64,000 nt of DNA from Flavobacterium sinopsychrotolerans (GTDB lineage Bacteria; Bacteroidota; Bacteroidia; Flavobacteriales; Flavobacteriaceae). A model generated the notes under the pieces. It was not told the DNA's origin and searched no databases. It saw only the letters and a program-made list of their open reading frames with translations. Every line of letters begins with the position of its first letter. The first letter of the stretch is position 1. Position numbers and translations under genes: made by a program. Below, piece after piece: positions 7,593 to 13,630 of the stretch. The stretch spans positions 1 through 64,000 of the forward strand of contig NZ_FODN01000001.1 in the NCBI RefSeq assembly GCF_900110375.1, read 5' to 3'.

Positions 7593-8114
7593 TTAGAGGA
7601 TGATTTCATCTGAACCATCATAATTAGTAAGTTTTCTATTTTCTTCATCTACAATAATCGAACCATCACGAATAGCTTCATTAATCCGTTTTGCAAATTC
7701 ACATGCTTCTCTCCAGATTAAGTGTAGTGAACTTTTTTGATTTGTTTCATCATCTTTGACACCTCCATTAAAAAGGATGGCAATACTGTTTGTAATTTTT
7801 AAGGCGTATAACCGTGAGGGAAAATTTGGATAATGATAGGTAATTTCATCGAGCACTACTTTACGTTGAACCGGTAATCCTTTTACTTCGTTTTCATCTC
7901 TGTTAAATAATTCATCAACTGCGCCGTGATCCTCACCAATAGCATATATTATAAATGAAAGTAATTCCTGATTGGCTTGCTTGTATGCTGCGATAGCATC
8001 ATACTTATCAAAAAACAAATCGGTTTCATTTGCATCGACACCATCATATTTAACGGTATAAAAAGTGCACTTTGCACCTTCATCATCCCATATTTCTAGA
8101 GCAAATATATTCAC
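7593..8114 (-). CDS. candidate toxin of the TAC module
   Basis: A 173-residue protein from the GTG at 8112-8114. It begins with VNIFALEIWDDEGAKCTFYT and has an acidic, helical middle (about 40-85). The C-terminal half reads HYPNFPSRLYALKITNSIAI and then LFNGG, followed by a helix WREACEFAKRINEAI. The strand-turn-strand R-L-Y-x-L-x-x pattern loosely recalls RelE/HigB-type folds, but I cannot assign a family. It is first in the operon, as toxins are in TAC loci. An upstream in-frame GTG at 8144 lies inside a palindrome and upstream of the inferred -7 element, so I reject it as the start. Toxicity is inferred from context only. Confidence 0.6.
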   Translation of the reverse strand: MNIFALEIWDDEGAKCTFYTVKYDGVDANETDLFFDKYDAIAAYKQANQELLSFIIYAIGEDHGAVDELFNRDENEVKGLPVQRKVVLDEITYHYPNFPSRLYALKITNSIAILFNGGVKDDETNQKSSLHLIWREACEFAKRINEAIRDGSIIVDEENRKLTNYDGSDEIIL

Positions 8115-8121
8115 TTTATTA

Positions 8122-8159
8122 TTTGTTTGCAAACAAAAATACACTTTTAAGTGTATTTT
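8122..8159 (-). promoter_or_regulatory. TAC promoter with two palindromic operators
   Basis: TTTGTTTGCAAACAAA (8122-8137) is a perfect 16-bp palindrome. The second (8136-8159) has perfect 11-base arms, AAAATACACTT and AAGTGTATTTT, around TT. Between them, on the minus strand, TATTTTTG (8134-8141) is an exact match to the Bacteroidota -7 box TAnnTTTG. The start GTG at 8114 would be about 14 bases after the predicted transcription start. Binding by the antitoxin HTH would block this promoter. No clear -33 TTG was seen. Confidence 0.6.
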
Positions 8160-8280
8160 ATGAGTATTTAGTATACTTTTCTGTTAGTTTTATCAAATGT
8201 AAGAAAATAATTTGATTACTATACATTCATTTTTCTAGATGGAACAGGAGCTTCCAGGAGTCAATCTGAATTTCATAAAG

Positions 8281-8477
8281 TTAAGCTGTTTCAATCCGCC
8301 ATTTCGAGTAATTTTCAACAGTAATGCGATAGCTTTAAATTAAGTTGTTTCAATCTGCCATTTCGAGTAATTTCATACAGTAATGCGATAGCTTTAAATT
8401 AAGTTGTTTCAACCGTCACTTCGAGTGATTTTAAACAGTAATGCGATAGCTTTACTATTTAAAATTGTATCGAGAAG
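8281..8477 (+). repeat. three tandem REP-like units (59-bp period)
   Basis: Units begin TTAAGCTG at 8281 and TTAAGTTG at 8340 and 8399, a 59-bp period. Each contains a CATTTCGAGTAATTT/CACTTCGAGTG core and ACAGTAATGCGATAGCTTTA. The third, from 8413 to 8477, is identical to the repeat at 6549-6613. The gap 8160-8817 holds these units, the hairpin at 8532-8558 and a stretch near 8716-8790 with other repeat-like text, but no gene that I can see. Confidence 0.8.
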
Positions 8478-8531
8478 GCCTCAGCTAGTACGAGCGCCTT
8501 TCTAACACCCACAAACAAAATAAAACACAAG

Positions 8532-8562
8532 AAACTACAACCCTAAAAGTTGTAGTTTTTTG
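8532..8562 (+). terminator. hairpin with U-run, no obvious upstream gene
   Basis: AAACTACAAC (8532-8541) pairs with GTTGTAGTTT (8549-8558) and is followed by TTT. It has the form of an intrinsic terminator on the + strand, yet no + strand gene ends nearby. It may be left over from a removed gene or belong to a short transcript. Confidence 0.5.
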
Positions 8563-8817
8563 CTAAAAAAAAGCGTTTACGGTTTCCCGTAAAATTCCTG
8601 AATTAAAAGAAGTTACTTTTGAAAATAATATAATCCTAAATATTAATTTATCAGTATTTTCGGTATTAAGTTATATATTTGAAGAAACAGCAACTGCTAC
8701 AAAATAGCGCCAATCCACCCAAATTAGGGTGTATAGGCGAAAGTTTGTTTCGCATATATACAAGTTATATGCTAGCTTGCCAAACCAGAAAACTAATCAA
8801 ACACCAAAATAATATTT

Positions 8818-10176
8818 ATGTTACAACCAAACAATGTATGGAAAAACCTTGGATTTAAAGAAAGTCCTTATGATACAAAGCCATTAAAAGTTCTAAAATC
8901 TGATGTTGAACTTTTAATGGGTCGAGACGAAGAACAGGTAGATTTTTTAACTGCAATTGAATCTTCTGAACAGGGAGTTTTTGTTATTTCAGGTGTTCCA
9001 GGTGTTGGTAAAACTAGTTTTTTAAATGTTCAACAATATTTATTAGAAAGTGGTGAGGCTCAATTTGGTCCAAAAATTTTAGCAGCAAGAACACTTTGTG
9101 CTATTCAGCCAGCTGACGAACCAAAAATAATAGCAAGAAGATGTATTCAATCTTTTTGTGCATCTATTGAAGAATATTGTGTAACGAAAAAAATTGAAGT
9201 TCCTGAATACACAGCCAAAATAATTTCTTGGATTCATCAAAATAAACCAGCTACAATTAATTTTGGGTTTTCTATTTTAGGAAATGGTGTAAATGTAGGC
9301 AGAGAAGTGTATTTACCATCAATAAATGAAACAACCTTTGAAACATTTGTAGAAATAATTAAATGTCTAGCTATCGAGGTTAATGAAGAACTTAAGTTTG
9401 TTAGTAGTTTTATAGTACTCGATAATTTTGAAAATCTTTATGAAGAGGATTTACGTGATTGTATGACGACATTTAGAGATACTTTATTTACAATTCCGAA
9501 TGTATGGTGGATAATAATCGGTCAAAGTGGTCTTTCAAGCTTTATACAGTCTACTAATCCTAAAGTTTTTCAAAGACTTTCATCAAGTTTAGAATTGAAA
9601 CCGATCAGTATCGAAAATCTAATTAAGGCAGTTGAAATAAGAGTAAAGAAATTTCACGTATCAAAAGGGAAAGCATCTTCACCAATTTCAGAGGACATCT
9701 ATTTAAAATTATTCGAATCCTCAAATGGAGAAATTCGTTTTGTTTTTAAGTATTGCCACGAAATATGCATCACTCTAGTTCAGTCTGTAAGGAAAATTCT
9801 AATTCAGAGAAAACTCAAGGTCGATGATGGTAACTTCGAGAGAATTATGGGAGAGCATCTTGTTGATAAACAGATTGGAAATGGCTTTTCTAATGGATGT
9901 CTAAAAAGTATTATCACAAAAGAATTCGAGGGTCATTATTTAACTCAAAAAGAAAAACAAGTTTTGAAAAAAATTGGTGAAATGAAAAAAGTAAAGCCAA
10001 AGGATTTTGAAAACTTCAAACATATAGGAATTTCTACAATGGGAATTTTAACTAAAAATTACCTTACGAAACTAAGTGATTTAAATTTATTGCTTCGAAG
10101 ACAGGAAGCCAAAGTAATAACCTATGAATTAAGAGGAATTTCAGTATTTGCAGAAGAATATGAACTTCTAGATTAA
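8818..10176 (+). CDS. lone P-loop ATPase (AAA/Orc1-Cdc6-like or STAND-like)
   Basis: The 452-residue protein has a Walker A motif GVPGVGKTS at about residues 59-67 and a Walker B FIVLDNFENL at about 198-207. A sensor-like WWIIIGQSGLSSF follows at about 237-249. The C-terminal third (340-452) is helical, with QKEKQVLKKIGEMKKVKPKD and an LRRQEAKVITYEL region that looks like a winged helix. The N-terminal FKESPYDTKPL motif is typical of ATPases annotated as archaeal-type or Orc/Cdc6-like. It could be a sensor or regulator, or part of a defence system, but no effector gene adjoins it. It is monocistronic and lies in the repeat-rich accessory region. Confidence 0.7.
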   Translation: MLQPNNVWKNLGFKESPYDTKPLKVLKSDVELLMGRDEEQVDFLTAIESSEQGVFVISGVPGVGKTSFLNVQQYLLESGEAQFGPKILAARTLCAIQPADEPKIIARRCIQSFCASIEEYCVTKKIEVPEYTAKIISWIHQNKPATINFGFSILGNGVNVGREVYLPSINETTFETFVEIIKCLAIEVNEELKFVSSFIVLDNFENLYEEDLRDCMTTFRDTLFTIPNVWWIIIGQSGLSSFIQSTNPKVFQRLSSSLELKPISIENLIKAVEIRVKKFHVSKGKASSPISEDIYLKLFESSNGEIRFVFKYCHEICITLVQSVRKILIQRKLKVDDGNFERIMGEHLVDKQIGNGFSNGCLKSIITKEFEGHYLTQKEKQVLKKIGEMKKVKPKDFENFKHIGISTMGILTKNYLTKLSDLNLLLRRQEAKVITYELRGISVFAEEYELLD

Positions 10177-10177
10177 T

Positions 10178-10240
10178 CCAGCTCTGCGAAGTATGAATAA
10201 GTCGTAACAACAAAATATAATCGTGAAGGCTCTGTGAAGT
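10178..10240 (+). repeat. intergenic repeat 'CCAGCTCTGC', copy 2
   Basis: This is the second copy of the element at 5760-5822. It begins within three bases of the ATPase stop codon. The gap 10177-10510 (334 bases) contains this copy, the GATAT..ACAATCG copy at 10324-10372, and a terminator at 10457-10485. Confidence 0.6.
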
Positions 10241-10323
10241 ATCACGACTTCGCACAGCAAGATGAAGTCGAGAGACTTTGTAAACACCTGCTCACCGCAG
10301 AGCAACCAACCCTCTATCGCTCT

Positions 10324-10372
10324 GATATGCACAATCGATGTTTTGCAAACTTTGCCCATAACAATTAGCAAA
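10324..10372 (+). repeat. intergenic repeat, GATAT..ACAATCG family, copy 3
   Basis: GATATGCACAATCG, then GTTTTGCAAACTTTG and GCAAAT, correspond to copies 1 and 2 (2135 and 3389). The central TTAGCGYA is missing here. Confidence 0.45.
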
Positions 10373-10456
10373 TAAAACAATTGACAAATGGGATGAGATT
10401 GCTCCCCAGCCACCCCAAGCACTGAGACAGTGCTCCAAACTATCACTCATAAAACA

Positions 10457-10490
10457 AAAAAAGAGACTTGTTACAGTCTCTTTTTCCGCA
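10457..10490 (-). terminator. bidirectional hairpin terminator
   Basis: AAAAAAGAGACT (10457-10468) and AGTCTCTTTTT (10475-10485) enclose a 6-base loop, with A-run and U-run on the two sides. It fits termination of the XRE gene on the minus strand and of any read-through from the ATPase. Confidence 0.8.
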
Positions 10491-10510
10491 TTTATAAAAA
10501 TTTAGTTATT

Positions 10511-10900
10511 CTATTTTTTCAATAACTTCTCTAAATATTCAACTTTTTCTTTCTCAGCTTGAACTAAACGTTCGTAAAGCTCTACAACTTTGTCAAGAGG
10601 ATTGAAAGTACAGTTGCTTGCATGGATAGCACCATTATTCGAACTGTTATCATAAAAGTTAGCAAAATAATTGATAACAGCTTCCTCCGAAAAGTTCTTT
10701 ACAGCTTCTGATGTAACTCCTAGTGCTTTTGCTACTTCAAGTAATTTTTCATCTTCAATAGTTTCACTTTTTTCCATATTAGAAACCGTTTGTTGACTTA
10801 CCCCCATAGCAATCGCCAATGCTTCTTGTTTCATCCCTCTAAGCTCTCTGATGCGGCTGATATTTCTGCCTATATGTTTCGGTTTTGTTGCTGTGTCCAT
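10511..10900 (-). CDS. XRE-family HTH regulator
   Basis: A 129-residue protein with a Cro/C1 helix-turn-helix at about residues 13-68 (RIRELRGMKQEALAIAMGVS and QQTVSNMEKSE). A linker and a C-terminal leucine-zipper-like helix, VVELYERLVQAEKEKVEYLE then KLLKK, suggest dimerisation. It is divergent from the three-gene HEPN operon, 170 bases away, with a perfect palindrome between them. It is most likely a repressor of one or both units. ATG at 10898-10900 is chosen because the HTH domain follows at the usual distance. Confidence 0.85.
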   Translation of the reverse strand: MDTATKPKHIGRNISRIRELRGMKQEALAIAMGVSQQTVSNMEKSETIEDEKLLEVAKALGVTSEAVKNFSEEAVINYFANFYDNSSNNGAIHASNCTFNPLDKVVELYERLVQAEKEKVEYLEKLLKK

Positions 10901-10934
10901 TCTTCAAAGGTATTAAATCGTTGCGAAATTTTTT

Positions 10935-10951
10935 ATTGGTAAAATACCAAT
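10935..10951. promoter_or_regulatory. palindrome, likely XRE operator
   Basis: ATTGGTA-AAA-TACCAAT is a perfect 7-base inverted repeat 35 bases upstream of the XRE start and 120 bases upstream of the HEPN operon. A second, weaker palindrome (ATTGT-GTAAT-ACAAT) is at 10957-10971. Assigning it to the XRE protein is inference from position. Confidence 0.5.
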
Positions 10952-11070
10952 GAAGCATTGTGTAATACAATGGCAATTGGTTGGGTACGGCTGGAACTGT
11001 TCGGAACTTGCCATGACCTAAACAAAAATACAATTTTTCAGACATTATATCAACTTAAAAAAGTAAAATT

Positions 11071-11922
11071 ATGAAAGCAATTGACAACGCAGGATTACAG
11101 ACAGTTAAGAACATTATTATTGAAAGTATCAGTACCAGTGGTATGTACTGTTTTGGAGAGAGAAAGAAAAACCAATCGGTTTTAAATCCTTTTTCGGAAA
11201 ACAATTCTAAAAAGGAAAGAAATACCCATTTCTATTTATTGGTTTTAACAGATGAACATATAAGTAAAACCGTATCTGATGTTAGTGATGTTATAAAAAC
11301 CAAAACAAAAGGTCGCTATACAGTAACGATGTTACTTCATAAAGGAAAATCAGGCAATTATCTCACGCCACATCAATTGTACTTTTACCATGCCGTTTTA
11401 ACCAAAGGGCATAAAGTGTATGAGCGTGAAAATAAGCCCCCGAATATTGCTTTTGAAGAAGTTCCAAAACGTAATATTGATTACATCCGCTCCTATTGGA
11501 AAAATAGAAATATAGTTGCTAATAATTTTATAAGTAGCGAGAATCAAATCGACTATATGGAAACCGGAGAGGTTCAGGAATCTATGATGCATATTGCTGT
11601 AGAACAAATCTGCCTAGGACTCATCAATGTGTTTTTAGGATATCATCCCAATCATTTTTCATTGGCTTATTTATTTGAAATCTGTGAAATATTCACTCCC
11701 CTTACCTCTGAGATATTTCCGCGAACGACCTCTGAAGATAAAAAACTGTTTGAGTTATTAAAAACACATCAAGGTTCACTTCGCTGGCTTAACCTGAAAA
11801 AATCATGCAGAGTAGATACTGAACTTCTAGCGAAAAAATGCAAGCTATTCCATGAACAAGCTTGTGAACTTGTAGAAGCCGAATTGGAGCGCATTGAGAA
11901 TCTGTATAATAAAGAATCCTAA
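11071..11922 (+). CDS. HEPN-domain protein with N-terminal nucleotidyltransferase-like region
   Basis: The 283-residue protein has an N-terminal alpha/beta part (about residues 8-118, with strands THFYLLVLTD and YTVTMLLHKG). A C-terminal all-helical HEPN-like domain follows (about 140-275), with an MHIAVEQICLGLINVFLGYH helix and then HFSLAYLFEICEIFTP, the usual A-x-x-K/A-L and H-x-L-x-x-L arrangement. HEPN proteins are often RNases or partners of MNT nucleotidyltransferases in toxin-antitoxin or defence loci. A canonical Rx4-6H RNase motif is not evident, so activity is uncertain. It is the first gene of an operon with 11934-12773 (11 bases apart) and 12760-13119. Confidence 0.65.
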   Translation: MKAIDNAGLQTVKNIIIESISTSGMYCFGERKKNQSVLNPFSENNSKKERNTHFYLLVLTDEHISKTVSDVSDVIKTKTKGRYTVTMLLHKGKSGNYLTPHQLYFYHAVLTKGHKVYERENKPPNIAFEEVPKRNIDYIRSYWKNRNIVANNFISSENQIDYMETGEVQESMMHIAVEQICLGLINVFLGYHPNHFSLAYLFEICEIFTPLTSEIFPRTTSEDKKLFELLKTHQGSLRWLNLKKSCRVDTELLAKKCKLFHEQACELVEAELERIENLYNKES

Positions 11923-11933
11923 AAACTTAAATT

Positions 11934-12773
11934 ATGTATCATAATATTTTAACCCAGAAAGAGTATCCAAATTATAGTCAAATAAAGAAAATAATCAAAC
12001 TTTTATTAAAGCTTATTGAGACAGACACCATCTATTTCTCACACCATCTTGAAGAGAAAATCAACCTAGGTATTATCACGGTTCTTGTCAGTGAAAACAA
12101 TCCGCATAGTTGGGAAGATATTTACGAGTACTCATCGAATCTCTTTAAAGCCTATCCTGAGTTTTCATTTCGAGTGTTTAATGCCGAATGGGTAAAGGAA
12201 TCGCTCAGTGATGGCAATATTTTTTTCATCATGCATTGTAGCGAACAAGAATTGGTTTACAGTACCGATGATAACAATAGCGTTCTTGTCCTCAAAAAAA
12301 TCAATGCCAAACGGCTTATAAAGAAGACTAAAAAAACGTTTTTCCTTGATTTTAAAGAGAGCGGAATTATTGGGCGGGATCGAAACTTTCATTTAAGATG
12401 TGAAAACTATTTAATGGTAGCTTATACTATGCATCAAGAACTGCGCTCACTTTTTCTAGGTGCCACATGGTTTCTGACAGGAGAATGGCTAGGCGAGCAC
12501 AGTCTAGAAAAACTACAAAAAGACTTGAGTAAGTTTTCCAGCACTTTAGGTAAGACATTTGACCCCGCCAAGGAAGAAGAGTGGTTTGTCTTAGAACAAT
12601 TGGAAAATGCTAGTGCTGCAATCCAATTCAATGAAGAAATTGAACCAATCAGTAAGAAAACCGTGGAAGAAGCATCTGAAAAAGTGGATTGGGTTGAGAA
12701 AGAAGTTCAACGATTATTTGAGCAATGTATTAAAAAAACAAAACAAAAAATTAAAGATCATGGAAAGAAATGA
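11934..12773 (+). CDS. second HEPN-like protein, same layout
   Basis: This 279-residue protein appears to have the same two-part layout as the preceding one: an alpha/beta N-terminal region (about 20-125, INLGIITVLVSE, NIFFIMHCSEQELVYS) and a helical C-terminal domain. The latter has YLMVAYTMHQELRSLFLGAT and GEHSLEKLQKDLSKFS. It ends in a charged, probably coiled-coil segment (KVDWVEKEVQRLFEQ, KKTKQKIKDHG). The similarity is one of architecture seen by eye and not a computed alignment. Its end overlaps the next gene by 14 bases. The pair may form a hetero-oligomer. Confidence 0.55.
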   Translation: MYHNILTQKEYPNYSQIKKIIKLLLKLIETDTIYFSHHLEEKINLGIITVLVSENNPHSWEDIYEYSSNLFKAYPEFSFRVFNAEWVKESLSDGNIFFIMHCSEQELVYSTDDNNSVLVLKKINAKRLIKKTKKTFFLDFKESGIIGRDRNFHLRCENYLMVAYTMHQELRSLFLGATWFLTGEWLGEHSLEKLQKDLSKFSSTLGKTFDPAKEEEWFVLEQLENASAAIQFNEEIEPISKKTVEEASEKVDWVEKEVQRLFEQCIKKTKQKIKDHGKK

Positions 12774-13119
12774 AATTAAAAGCTTGGAGAATAGTAGAAA
12801 ATTAAGCGTTCGGTATTTCAACACACTAAAGCCTGTTACAGATAAAACGGATATGTACACTGCTGAAATCAGAGTGCTAAATTATTGCGAACTTGCGTAT
12901 GTTATTTCTAACATGCTGAAATTATGTATTCTGGCATTAGACCAAGAAGCGCCTGAAATTTCAGAGACGATCAAAAATCCAGCTATTAATGCTGCGAGCG
13001 TATTGGAAATCGTGGCTCAGTTACTTCCTCTGGATGAAATTGAGTTATTGGATGAAATGCATCAAATATTTAGTACAGATTCACAGGATCTAAATAAATT
13101 AACTACTGAAAAAGTATAG
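12760..13119 (+). CDS. small helical protein, third gene of the HEPN operon
   Basis: I take the ATG at 12760, giving 119 residues (MERNEIKSLENSRKLSVRYF...). A longer frame opens at 12607, but that portion lies over the coding region of the previous gene in another frame and has no sign of being real. The protein is helical and acidic (LLPLDEIELLDEMHQIFS), with no known domain. The 14-base overlap with its predecessor indicates translational coupling. It may be a partner or a neutralising subunit for the two HEPN-like proteins; that is speculation. Confidence 0.6.
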   Translation: MERNEIKSLENSRKLSVRYFNTLKPVTDKTDMYTAEIRVLNYCELAYVISNMLKLCILALDQEAPEISETIKNPAINAASVLEIVAQLLPLDEIELLDEMHQIFSTDSQDLNKLTTEKV

Positions 13120-13219
13120 GCTTCTATTAGAGCACCATATCCTACTAGCACCCCCCTTCTGGTGCACTGCGACCGTGAAAAATGATTATTCAAATTTAAA
13201 TTAAAAATCCTTAGTATGG

Positions 13220-13283
13220 GTGAAAAACACTTAAAACAAGTGAGAAACACTTATTTTTAATACACTTAGGTGAAAAACACTTA
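13220..13283 (+). repeat. three phased 14-bp direct repeats (GTGARAAACACTTA)
   Basis: GTGAAAAACACTTA occurs at 13220-13233 and 13270-13283, and GTGAGAAACACTTA at 13240-13253. The starts are 20 and 30 bases apart, which is about two and three helical turns, so a protein could bind all three on one DNA face. Each unit has a GTG..CAC inverted core. The array lies in the gene-free gap 13120-13630 ahead of topB. Confidence 0.8.
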
Positions 13284-13391
13284 TGTAATTTATGTTCGTT
13301 TATTTTTAAGGCTTCCGCAATCTTGCATTGATACAACTTTTTTTATTGCCACTATTTTGTTTTACGAAAGTTATTTAATATTTGATAAAGC

Positions 13392-13490
13392 ATAGATAGT
13401 GTATAGATAGTGTATAGATAGTGTATGGATAGTGTATAGATAGTGTATAGATAGTGTATAGATAGTGTATAGATAGTGTATGGATAGTGT
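13392..13490 (+). repeat. nine tandem 11-bp repeats (ATAGATAGTGT)
   Basis: Nine head-to-tail 11-mers occupy 99 bases exactly. Units 4 and 9 read ATGGATAGTGT and the other seven ATAGATAGTGT. The period is near one helical turn. The array is 140 bases upstream of the topB start. It may be a protein-binding array, an iteron-like element, or a variable-number tract. Confidence 0.9.
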
Positions 13491-13630
13491 ATGAACAAAG
13501 CATCGATAAACAGTGCTTCATTCCTCCTAATGCTTCCTCCACTATTTATACCCGTTCATAACTCCTGCAGATTTCTTTATAATAGCAACATCTAAATTCC
13601 TAATTTGCGCCCTCAAAATAAGTAGTAAAA

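Noticed and set aside
8112..8144. Longer start (GTG at 8144) for the TAC toxin
   Set aside because: It lies within the second palindrome, upstream of the only convincing -7 element, so it would not be transcribed.
12607..13119. Longer 170-residue version of the third HEPN-operon gene
   Set aside because: The first 51 residues are read out of frame from the preceding gene. The ATG at 12760 with a 14-base overlap is a better start.
13392..13490. CRISPR array
   Set aside because: The 11-bp units are directly adjacent with no spacers, so it is a plain tandem repeat.
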